From contig JBDVBY010000011.1 of assembly GCA_039942715.1 (NCBI GenBank), positions 1 through 64,000 on the forward strand: a stretch of 64,000 nucleotides of DNA, written 5' to 3'. The stretch comes from JABDJX01 sp039942715 (GTDB lineage: Bacteria > Pseudomonadota > Alphaproteobacteria > Rhodobacterales > Rhodobacteraceae). Made by a program: the position numbers and the translations under genes. The notes below the pieces were generated by a model, which ran no database searches, was not told the origin of the DNA, and saw only the letters and a list, made by a program, of their open reading frames with translations. Below are positions 25,390 to 34,000 of this stretch, piece by piece (the stretch's first letter is position 1; each line of letters opens with the position of its first letter).

Positions 25390-26121
25390 ATGGCAAATCC
25401 AACGGCAGCAATGCTGGTAATCGGTGACGAGATACTCTCAGGACGCACGCGCGATGCGAACATGTACCATCTTGCTGGGTGCTTGACCGAAGCAGGCATT
25501 ACTTTGAAAGAAGCACGCACCGTTTCCGACGACGAAGACGCAATCGTTGATGCCGTGCGCACGCTCTCTTCGGCCTATGATCATGTGTTCACTTCGGGTG
25601 GCATCGGCCCAACGCACGATGACATCACCGCCGATTGCATTGCTAAAGCCATGGGGGCCAACATCGACGTTCGCGACGATGCGCGCGCCATTCTACAGGC
25701 CCATTACGATGTCAAAGGCATCGAGATGAACGAAGCGCGTCTGCGCATGGCGCGCATCCCTGACGGTGCTGATCTGATCGACAATCCCGTCTCGTCCGCC
25801 CCGGGTTTCAGCCTTGGCAACGTGCATGTCATGGCAGGCGTGCCATCGATCTTTAAGGCCATGTTAGAGTCGCTTTTACCCACCCTTACAGGGGGCGATC
25901 CAGTGCTTTCGCGCACAATTCGTATTGGCCGCGCCGAGGGTGAAATCGCGGGGCCTTTGGGCGTCTTGGCGAAAGATTTCCCAGACCTCAGTATCGGCTC
26001 CTATCCATTTCAGATGGACGGCGCGTTTGGCGCTAATATCGTCATTCGTGGAACTCAAATCGCTGTCATAGACGCCGCTGCAACCCAACTTATTGCAGCC
26101 TTCCCGGACGATGCATCATGA
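25390..26121 (+). CDS. CinA-type molybdopterin-binding domain protein
   Basis: A 243-residue protein with the MoCF_biosynth (MoaB/Mog-like) fold: L-V-I-G-D-E-I-L-S-G-R-T at residues 9-20, F-T-S-G-G-I-G-P-T-H-D-D-I-T at about 71-84, and V-M-A-G-V-P motif later. It corresponds to the N-terminal half of CinA; the C-terminal nicotinamide-nucleotide amidase domain is absent, as in many alphaproteobacterial 'competence/damage-inducible protein A' genes. ATG 25390 follows AAGGACAG. Overlaps the next gene by 4 bp (ATGA). Confidence 0.88.
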   Translation: MANPTAAMLVIGDEILSGRTRDANMYHLAGCLTEAGITLKEARTVSDDEDAIVDAVRTLSSAYDHVFTSGGIGPTHDDITADCIAKAMGANIDVRDDARAILQAHYDVKGIEMNEARLRMARIPDGADLIDNPVSSAPGFSLGNVHVMAGVPSIFKAMLESLLPTLTGGDPVLSRTIRIGRAEGEIAGPLGVLAKDFPDLSIGSYPFQMDGAFGANIVIRGTQIAVIDAAATQLIAAFPDDAS

Positions 26122-26849
26122 CGCCGAACGGCGAAACCCTTTTGGCCGCGGTCGATGTGACATGGCCTGCCGCTAGAACACTGGCTATTGGCCCGTGGCG
26201 TTTGCGCGAAGGATTAGGCGGCGGGCAGCGCGTCTCTGCCGCTTCTGCACAAGGCCCAGTGAGCGACGCTGATCTCGATACTGCAATCGACGGCATGGCG
26301 CGGTTGAAACAACCGCCGCTCTTTATGATCGGACCAAAGGATGGTGCACTCGATACGCTGTTGAATGCCCGGGCCTTTGAAATCAAAGATCCGGTCACAG
26401 TGCTGATCGCTCCGGTTACACATCTTGTGAACGACCTACCAAGCGTCGCAGTCACGCCCTCATGGCCACCGTTAGCTGTTCAGCGCGAAATTTGGGACCG
26501 CGCGGGCGTAAATTCAGCGCGTCTTGATGTCATGGAACGGGTTCAAACTGTGAAAACTTCGCATCTTGGGCGCAACGGCGATATCCCAGCAGGCACCGCG
26601 TTTACCGCTTTAAGCGGTGACCTTGCCATGCTTCACGCGCTTGAAGTTGATGCGGCGCAAAAGCGCAGCGGCGTTGGGCGCAACATTATGATCGGGGCTG
26701 CAAATTGGGCCGCCAATCAAGGCGCGACTTGGCTTGCCGTCCTTGTGGTAAACGCTAATCAAGCCGCCAACGCCTTTTACACTAGCCTCGGCATGGTGAA
26801 TTCCGGATTCGGCTATCACTATCGCAGCGCACCCAAAGGGACCGCATGA
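26118..26849 (+). CDS. GNAT-family N-acetyltransferase
   Basis: 243 residues. The C-terminal half carries the GNAT acetyl-CoA pocket: L-E-V-D-A-A-Q-K-R-S-G-V-G-R-N-I-M (Q/R-x-x-G-x-G-R loop) and the N-x-x-A-x-x-F-Y-x-S-L-G-M motif. The N-terminal half shows no recognisable domain. Substrate unknown. It overlaps cinA and the OmpA-like gene by 4 bp on either side, so the three are one translation-coupled operon. Confidence 0.86.
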   Translation: MTPNGETLLAAVDVTWPAARTLAIGPWRLREGLGGGQRVSAASAQGPVSDADLDTAIDGMARLKQPPLFMIGPKDGALDTLLNARAFEIKDPVTVLIAPVTHLVNDLPSVAVTPSWPPLAVQREIWDRAGVNSARLDVMERVQTVKTSHLGRNGDIPAGTAFTALSGDLAMLHALEVDAAQKRSGVGRNIMIGAANWAANQGATWLAVLVVNANQAANAFYTSLGMVNSGFGYHYRSAPKGTA

Positions 26850-27763
26850 TGCGCAGCGTAATTATAGCCTTGGCCCTCTTATGCGCCTCACCTGCAGCCG
26901 CCCTCGATTTAATGCCACCCAATGCTGTCATCACAAAGAGCCAAACCGAAGCTGCAGGCAGTGCGCGCATCCCAAAAGCGCCGTGGTCCAACACCCCAAC
27001 GCCACTCACTGAAGGGCGTATTGATCGCCAAGCAGCGCGCATCCCACAATCTGATTTGACCACATTACAATTGATCCAACCCATCCGTGATAAGCTTAAA
27101 AGCACAGGCTATTCGGAAGTTTTCTCTTGCGCAGATGCATCTTGTGGCGGCTTTGACTTTCGCTTTCAGCTTGATCTGTTGCCCGCCCCTGACATGTACG
27201 TGGATTTAGGCGATTATCGCTATCTCGTGATGGAAAAAGGCAGTGGAGCGCCACATACCGTCGCGATCCTGGCGTCCAAGTCACGCAGCGATGGCTATGT
27301 GCATGTCACTCAAATCTTTGAAGCAAACGCCCCCATTCCGGTTCAGCCAACCCAGCAAATTCAAGCAAACGATGCGCTTGATCCAATGGGCATCGTCGAA
27401 AGGCTAACAGCCACAGGTCATGCCATTTTGCCCGATCTTGATTTTGAAACTGGCTCTGCCGAGCTTGGTGCCGGGCCATATGGATCGCTTCAAGCACTTG
27501 CCCTTTGGCTTGAGGGAAACCCAAGTGCGAGGATTATCCTCGTGGGGCATACGGACTCGGTTGGATCACTCGAAGCAAACACCGCACTCTCGACGCGTCG
27601 CGCCCGATCAGTGGCACAGCGTTTGGCGACAGAATTCGACGTAGATACGGCACAGATCGAAGCCGCCGGGGCAGGATACCTATCTCCCGTCGCCTCTAAT
27701 CTGAGCGAAGAAGGACGCGCGGCAAACCGACGTGTCGAAGTTGTCCTGCTCTCTCTTAACTAG
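26846..27763 (+). CDS. OmpA-family outer-membrane/peptidoglycan-binding protein
   Basis: 305 residues with a Sec signal peptide (1-19, ending A-A-A), an uncharacterised middle domain containing a C-A-D-A-S-C pair, and a C-terminal OmpA-like domain (about 190-305) with G-H-T-D-S-V-G and the N-x-x-L-S-x-x-R-A and R-x-x-N-R-R-V-E motifs that contact diaminopimelate in peptidoglycan. No beta-barrel is evident, so it is probably a periplasmic peptidoglycan-binding protein. Third gene of the cinA-GNAT operon. Confidence 0.9.
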   Translation: MMRSVIIALALLCASPAAALDLMPPNAVITKSQTEAAGSARIPKAPWSNTPTPLTEGRIDRQAARIPQSDLTTLQLIQPIRDKLKSTGYSEVFSCADASCGGFDFRFQLDLLPAPDMYVDLGDYRYLVMEKGSGAPHTVAILASKSRSDGYVHVTQIFEANAPIPVQPTQQIQANDALDPMGIVERLTATGHAILPDLDFETGSAELGAGPYGSLQALALWLEGNPSARIILVGHTDSVGSLEANTALSTRRARSVAQRLATEFDVDTAQIEAAGAGYLSPVASNLSEEGRAANRRVEVVLLSLN

Positions 27764-27770
27764 GGTGCGA

Positions 27771-27800
27771 AAACAAAAACGGGCGCCGCTTGGCGCCCGA
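27771..27800 (-). terminator. intrinsic terminator of the LysR gene
   Basis: Perfect 8-bp stem CGGGCGCC (27780-27787) / GGCGCCCG (27792-27799) with a GCTT loop. On the minus strand it is followed by TTTTTGTTTT, so it serves the LysR gene ending at 27838; it also lies 16 bases after the OmpA-like gene. Confidence 0.88.
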
Positions 27801-27837
27801 ATTTAAGTGATAGAAATCGACATTCTCTAAGGGAGAA

Positions 27838-28743
27838 TTACCAAACGTCGGGACCCTTTTCATTAAAAGACTGGACAAGAAAATCGATAAACGCGCGCAC
27901 CTTAGGCTGCGTAAAGCGGCCTGGAGGATAGACGGCAAAGATGCCTTGCGTTTCTACCGGAAGCTCTGGGATCGCTTCTTGAACCAAACCTTCGTCCATA
28001 GCCTCGGCGTAAAGGAAGGAAGGCAGGTACGCGATGCCGAGACCGGCGATTGCGGCGTTCAAAAGTGATTGGCCATCATTCACAGTCAACCAACCCGCGG
28101 TGCGGACCTGACGCTTCTCACCCGAAGGTGCCGTCAACTTCCAGACATTGCCAGAAGAGTTGTTGGAATAATGAAGCAGCTTATGCTCATTCAAATCGTC
28201 GATCTTTTGCGGACGCCCATATTTTTCAAAGTATCCAGGAGCTGCAATCATCCGACGGTTCGTTTCGCACAGTTTGCGCGCACGCAGTGTCGAATCTTCA
28301 AGCTCACCAATACGGATCGCAAGATCAAACCCTTCCGAAATCAGCTCAACATAGCGATTGTTTAACACCATGTTCACAGTGATATCCGGGAATTCCTGAA
28401 GAAAGTCGCCAAGAACAGGCGACAGGTGGTTCACACCAAAATCAGTCGCAACCGATATGCGCAACAGGCCTGACGGCGCAGATTGCATTGAAGTTACCAA
28501 CGCATCGGCTTCACCGGCGTCATTAAGTACGCGGCGCGCACGATCATAATAGGCAAGGCCTATCTCAGTCGGCGAAACACGCCGTGTCGTGCGATTAAGC
28601 AGGCGGGCACCAAGTCGGGCTTCAAGCGAAGAGACGTGCTTTGACACGGCAGACTTCGAAATTCCCATCTTCTTGGCAGCATCCGTGAACCCACCCTGAT
28701 CCACGACGGTCGCAAACGCTTCCATTTCCGTCAAACGGTCCAT
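27838..28743 (-). CDS. LysR-family transcriptional regulator
   Basis: 301 residues. The N-terminal winged helix-turn-helix (about 5-65, with A-A-K-K-M-G-I-S-K-S-A-V-S-K-H-V-S-S-L-E) precedes a periplasmic-binding-like effector domain; the type resembles the AaeR/DsdC-like subgroup with N-R-T-T-R-R at the end of the DNA-binding domain. ATG 28743 is the natural start (M-D-R-L-T-E-M-E-A-F). Its target is unclear: the neighbouring FadH-like gene is upstream on the same strand, not divergent. Confidence 0.92.
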   Translation of the reverse strand: MDRLTEMEAFATVVDQGGFTDAAKKMGISKSAVSKHVSSLEARLGARLLNRTTRRVSPTEIGLAYYDRARRVLNDAGEADALVTSMQSAPSGLLRISVATDFGVNHLSPVLGDFLQEFPDITVNMVLNNRYVELISEGFDLAIRIGELEDSTLRARKLCETNRRMIAAPGYFEKYGRPQKIDDLNEHKLLHYSNNSSGNVWKLTAPSGEKRQVRTAGWLTVNDGQSLLNAAIAGLGIAYLPSFLYAEAMDEGLVQEAIPELPVETQGIFAVYPPGRFTQPKVRAFIDFLVQSFNEKGPDVW

Positions 28744-28902
28744 AAGGCTTCTTACCTTTATCTTTTGCCCCCCGGCATATTGTTTCTGAATGCGAAATCG
28801 GGCGACAATGCGGTAAGGCCCGGACAATTTCCCGGTTTTATCGCGATTGTTTTAGGTTTTGCGCGGCTTACAGCTTATTTCATACCCAATCGGACATTTG
28901 CC

Positions 28903-30924
28903 TTACAGGCGCGCCGCCAATCGCGAGCCCTGATCAATAGCGCGTTTAGCATCAAGCTCGGCCGCTACATCGGCCCCACCAATCACATGCGCAGAGATAC
29001 CCTGCGCCTCGAGGGCGTCTGCCAAGGTCCGATCGCTGGTCTGCCCAGCGCAGAGTACCACGGTGTCGCAGGCAAACACCTCGCTGCGCCCATCCGCATG
29101 GGTCAGCTCCAGACCATCTGCGGTGATCTTTTCGTAGCGAACACCACTGACCATCTTCACACCCTTCATCTGCAAACTAGCCCGATGTATCCACCCTGTC
29201 GTCTTGCCCAGGCGCTTACCGGGTTTTTCATTTTTCCGCTGAAAAAGAGAGACTTGCCGCGGGCTTGGCGACGGCTTTGGCCCTTCTGGCTCCAATCCTC
29301 CGCGGTGCTCGCTCGGATCGGCCACACCCCATTCTTCCAACCACATTTGCAGGTTTTCTGTCGGGCTTTCCCCTTCGTGGGTCAAATACTCGGCCACATC
29401 AAACCCAATACCCCCAGCCCCAATTACAGCTACCCGCACACCTGCAACGGCGCGTCCCTTCAGAACATCGACATAGCTCACAACATGCGCGCCCGGTTCA
29501 ACCAAAATGCCCGGATCACGCGGCAGAACACCGGTTGCAACGATCACCTCATCAAACGACCGCAGCAACTCTGGCGTCGCTTCGGTGCCAAGTTCAACAG
29601 TCACACCCAATTCACCCAGCATCGTGAGATACCAGTCAACTAAGCCGTAAAACTCTTCCTTCCCCGGCACCCGTTTGGCCATGTTCAACTGCCCACCAAT
29701 CTGATCCGCCCGATCAAACAACGTCACATCGTGCCCACGCTCAGCCGCAACAAGCGCGCTGGAAAGCCCAGCAGGGCCAGCGCCAACAATCCCGATGCGC
29801 TTCTTCTGCACTGCACGTTCATAAACCAGTTCAGTTTCATGGGCCGCTCGGGGATTTACTAAACACGATGCAAGCTTCATCTCAAATGTATGGTCCAGAC
29901 AGGCCTGATTGCAGGCAATGCAAGGCGCAATCTGCGACGTTTTCCCACCCTTAGCTTTGACCACAAAATCAGCATCCGCGAGAAATGGCCGCGCCATGGA
30001 CACCATGTCAGCACACCCATCGGCAAGCACCTGTTCAGCCACCTTAGGCGTGTTGATCCGATTAGATGTGATCACAGGAATATCCACAGACCCCATCAGC
30101 TTTTTCGTCACCCAACTAAACGCCCCGCGCGGCACACTTGTCGCGATCGTCGGAACGCGTGCTTCATGCCAGCCGATTCCGGTGTTGAGGATCGTTGCGC
30201 CTGCGTTTTCAATAGCTTGCGCCAATTGTACGACCTCTTCCCAAGTCGACCCCCCAGGCACAAGATCAATCATCGATAGGCGGTAGATGATTATGAAATC
30301 ATCGCCTACAGCAGCTCTTACCCTGCGTAATGTTTCCACAGGTAACCGCATTCGATTTTCATAAGACCCCCCCCAATCGTCGGTGCGCTTGTTTGTCCGC
30401 GTCACCAAAAACTGGTTCAGAAAATATCCTTCAGATCCCATGATCTCCACGCCGTCATACCCCGCTTCACGCGCACGCGCCGCGGCTGTGGCAATATCAG
30501 CGATTTGCTTTTCGATCCCTGCCTCATCTAATTCGGTCGGTGGAAATGGCGAAATAGGCGACTTGATCGCCGAGGGCGCAACACACTCCGGCGAATAGGC
30601 ATAGCGCCCGGCATGCAAAACCTGCATTGCAATGCGCCCACCTTCGCCATGCACGCGGTTCGTCACGACGCGATGGTTTGCGACATCCTGATCTGAAAAA
30701 AGGCCAGCCGCGCCCGGCATAACCGCACCTTCACGATTTGGTGCCATGCCGCCCGTCACCATCAGCCCAACACCGCCACGTGCCCGCGCACCATAAAAGG
30801 CCGCCACGCGCTCAAAATCACCAGTTTCTTCCAAACCAGTATGCATCGAGCCCATCAACACGCGGTTGGGCAAGGTGACAAATCCAAGATTCAGCGGGGC
30901 AATAAGATGCGGGTAATCAACCAT
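28903..30924 (-). CDS. 2,4-dienoyl-CoA reductase (FadH-like NADH:flavin oxidoreductase)
   Basis: 673 residues, same architecture and length as E. coli FadH: an old-yellow-enzyme TIM barrel binding FMN (1-370), a [4Fe-4S] site with C-I-A-C-N-Q-A-C...C (about 334-353), then FAD- and NAD(P)-binding Rossmann domains starting I-G-I-V-G-A-G-P-A-G-L (about 377). FadH reduces dienoyl-CoA intermediates in beta-oxidation of unsaturated fatty acids; related enzymes reduce other enones, so the substrate is not certain. Start ATG 30924 chosen over 30945 because it gives the canonical N-terminus. Confidence 0.88.
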   Translation of the reverse strand: MVDYPHLIAPLNLGFVTLPNRVLMGSMHTGLEETGDFERVAAFYGARARGGVGLMVTGGMAPNREGAVMPGAAGLFSDQDVANHRVVTNRVHGEGGRIAMQVLHAGRYAYSPECVAPSAIKSPISPFPPTELDEAGIEKQIADIATAAARAREAGYDGVEIMGSEGYFLNQFLVTRTNKRTDDWGGSYENRMRLPVETLRRVRAAVGDDFIIIYRLSMIDLVPGGSTWEEVVQLAQAIENAGATILNTGIGWHEARVPTIATSVPRGAFSWVTKKLMGSVDIPVITSNRINTPKVAEQVLADGCADMVSMARPFLADADFVVKAKGGKTSQIAPCIACNQACLDHTFEMKLASCLVNPRAAHETELVYERAVQKKRIGIVGAGPAGLSSALVAAERGHDVTLFDRADQIGGQLNMAKRVPGKEEFYGLVDWYLTMLGELGVTVELGTEATPELLRSFDEVIVATGVLPRDPGILVEPGAHVVSYVDVLKGRAVAGVRVAVIGAGGIGFDVAEYLTHEGESPTENLQMWLEEWGVADPSEHRGGLEPEGPKPSPSPRQVSLFQRKNEKPGKRLGKTTGWIHRASLQMKGVKMVSGVRYEKITADGLELTHADGRSEVFACDTVVLCAGQTSDRTLADALEAQGISAHVIGGADVAAELDAKRAIDQGSRLAARL

Positions 30925-30976
30925 AAGCTGACCCTGCCCGCACACACACAGCCTGTCATCCGAAACCCGGCGTCAC

Positions 30977-31041
30977 TTCATCTATTTTGAAATACTCTGG
31001 GGAGCGCGAGGGGCAAAGCCCCTCGCCCAAGGCGGCGACAA
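30977..31041 (-). repeat. dispersed hairpin repeat, copy B (behind gltB)
   Basis: Starts TTCATCTATT, then TTGAAATACTCTGGGG and the palindrome GAGGGGCAAAGCCCCTC, ending with GGCGGCGACAAAG. It shares order and wording of blocks with copy A at 4852-4920. It sits about 20 bases beyond the gltB stop and upstream of the FadH-like gene, where on the minus strand it could terminate gltB transcription. Confidence 0.62.
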
Positions 31042-31061
31042 AGTCGGCGCTAAACCTCAAA

Positions 31062-34000
31062 TCATTCCGCAGGAATGGCCTCATCCAGACCAACAATTGG
31101 GACATCCAGTTTGTTCAGCATCTCTTTTGGGCAAAGCTGAACAAAGTGGTGCCGCTCCTCATCCCAATGCTGCATCAGCTCAGCGGCCCGTTTGCTGCCG
31201 GTCTCCTCTAGATGCATTTCCAACAACTGTTCCAACTCGCCCATGTAATGCCCTTCGTTCACTGGCACCGCGACCAGCGTTTCAGGATTCATCATCGTGC
31301 GCGCCTGATTGTCGGGATCGTAAAGATAAGCCATACCGCCGGTCATCCCGGCACCAAAGTTCGCGCCAATACGGCCCAAAATCACCGCAACGCCACCTGT
31401 CATATACTCGCACCCGTTGGAGCCACAGCCTTCGACAACGACTTTCGCGCCAGAATTCCGCACAGCAAATCGCTCACCAGCGCGTCCAGCAGCAAACAGA
31501 TATCCATCCGTCGCCCCATAAAGAACAGTGTTGCCAATAATAACGTTCTCATCAGCCACAAGAGGGCTCGCCATGGGAGGCCGTACAACAATGGTGCCAC
31601 CTGACAGACCCTTACCAACGTAATCGTTGGCGTCACCAGATACCTCAAGCCGCAAACCGGGCGCTGCAAACGCACCGAGAGACTGGCCGGCAGAGCCCTG
31701 AAGCTTCACCGTCAAATGATCCCGCTGCAATTTGTTGCGCATCCCAAATCGCTTCACAATATGCGAAGATGTGCGCGTCCCAATGGTGCGATGCGTGTTT
31801 TGCACAGCATAGGAAAGCTGCATTTTCTCGCCTTCTTCAAGGAAGCGCGCGGCATCTTTCACAATCGCTGCATCAAGCGTGTCGGGCACTGCGTTACGCG
31901 CGCGCTCGCGATCATAAGAAATGCGATCCGCCCCATCGATGGTGATCAGCATCGGATTCAGATCCAGATCGTCCAGATGTGCCGATCCCCGGCTCACCTG
32001 AGAGAGCAGATCAGCGCGCCCAATCACCTCGTCCAGCGATCTTGCTCCAATCTCGGCCAAAATCTCACGCACTTCTTGGGCGTAAAAGGTGATCAGATTA
32101 ACAACCTTATCGGCACTGCCCGTAAACTTCTCGCGCAGCGCTTCATCCTGTGTGCAAACCCCAACCGGGCACGTGTTGCTCTGACACTGACGCACCATGA
32201 TACAGCCCATCGCAATCAATGCGGCGGTGCCGATCCCATATTCCTCGGCCCCCATCATGGCAGCCATGACAATGTCTCGGCCAGTGCGCAAACCACCATC
32301 GGTGCGAAGCGTGATCCGGTCGCGCAGGTTGTTCATCGACAAAACCTGATGCGCTTCGGTCAGGCCCATTTCCCACGGCAAACCAGCATATTTGATCGAC
32401 GTCGCGGGCGAAGCACCCGTTCCGCCATTGTGACCCGAGATCAAGATCACATCCGCCTTGGCCTTGGCCACACCAGCGGCAATCGTGCCGACGCCAGACG
32501 ACGCAACAAGCTTCACAGTCACTTTCGCACGCGGATTGATCTGCTTCAGATCGTAAATCAGCTGAGCCAAATCCTCGATCGAATAAATGTCGTGATGCGG
32601 CGGTGGCGAAATAAGCGTCACACCCGGAGTCGAATGACGCAATCGCGCAATCAACTCAGTCACTTTCATCCCCGGAAGTTGACCGCCCTCGCCCGGCTTC
32701 GCGCCTTGGGCAACCTTGATCTCAAGCTCTTCGCATTGGTTCAGATATTCAGCCGTCACACCAAAGCGGCCGGACGCCACTTGCTTGATCTTCGCAGACG
32801 GGTTGTCACCATTCGCCTCAGGAACAAAGTGCGCCGGATCTTCGCCGCCTTCGCCACTGTCTGACTTCGCACCAATCCGGTTCATCGCCACGTTCAACGT
32901 TTTATGTGCCTCAGGAGACAGCGCGCCAAGTGACATGCCCGGCGTAACAAACCGTTTGCGGATCGAGGTGATGCTTTCCACCTCTTCAATTGGCACCGGC
33001 TTGCCCATCGGCTTAATTGCCATCAAATCGCGCAAATGGATAGGCGGTGACGCCTTCATCTTCGCACTAAACTGCTGCCACATTGCATAGCTCGCCTTTT
33101 GACAAGCGGCTTGCAGCATGTGCATCGCTTGAGCTTCCCAAGCATGGGTTTCCCCGGAGCGGCGCGATTTATAAAAACCACCTATCGGCAGTACGCTTGT
33201 GCCTTTAAAGCCAACGGCGTGAACCTCTTCCGCTTTAGTTTGAATTCCGCTGACACCAATGCCTGAAATACGGCTATGCATGCCGGGGAAGTATTCATGA
33301 ACCATCGCGCGGCTCAAACCAACCGCCTCAAAATTCAGACCGCCGCGATAAGAGGAAATCACCGAAATCCCCATTTTCGACATGATCTTCAAAAGTCCCG
33401 CATCAATCGCCGCACGATAGCGCGCAACCGCTTCTGTCAAAGACCCATCAATCAACCCACGATCAATGCGATCAGAAATCGAATCTTCAGCCAGATAAGC
33501 GTTCACCGTGGTCGCACCACATCCTACCAGCACGGCAAAATAATGCGGATCAATACACTCTGCCGAGCGCACGTTCAGCGAACAGAACGTCCGCAATCCT
33601 TTGCGCGTCAGCCAGGAATGGACAGCGCTTGTCGCCAAAATCATCGGCATCGCAACCTTATCGTCGCCCTGATGATGATCGGTCAGGATTAAATGACCAG
33701 CGCCTGAACGCACGGCATCCTCAGCCTCTGCGCGAATGCGCTCCAAGGCGGTTTGCAACGCACCCGCGTCGGCATCAGCAGCAAAGGTACAGTCGATCTC
33801 AACCATCCCAGCTTCAAACTCTTCAACCAGACGGCCAAACTGCGCATTGCCGACAAATGGGCTGTCCAGCACGATAATCTCGGTCTGGCTGCTGTCTTGA
33901 TCCAATACGTTCTTCAGATTGCCAAATCGCGTCTTCAGGCTCATCACCCGATATTCACGAAGTGAGTCAATCGGTGGGTTGGTCACCTGACTAAAGTTCT

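Noticed and set aside
28765..29643. Plus-strand 292-codon open frame over the FadH-like gene
   Set aside because: Mostly antisense to the conserved C-terminal half of the reductase; no family features.
31716..32864. Plus-strand 382-codon open frame inside gltB
   Set aside because: Fully antisense to an intact, motif-rich gltB; the product is Arg/His-rich with no domain, as expected of a shadow frame.
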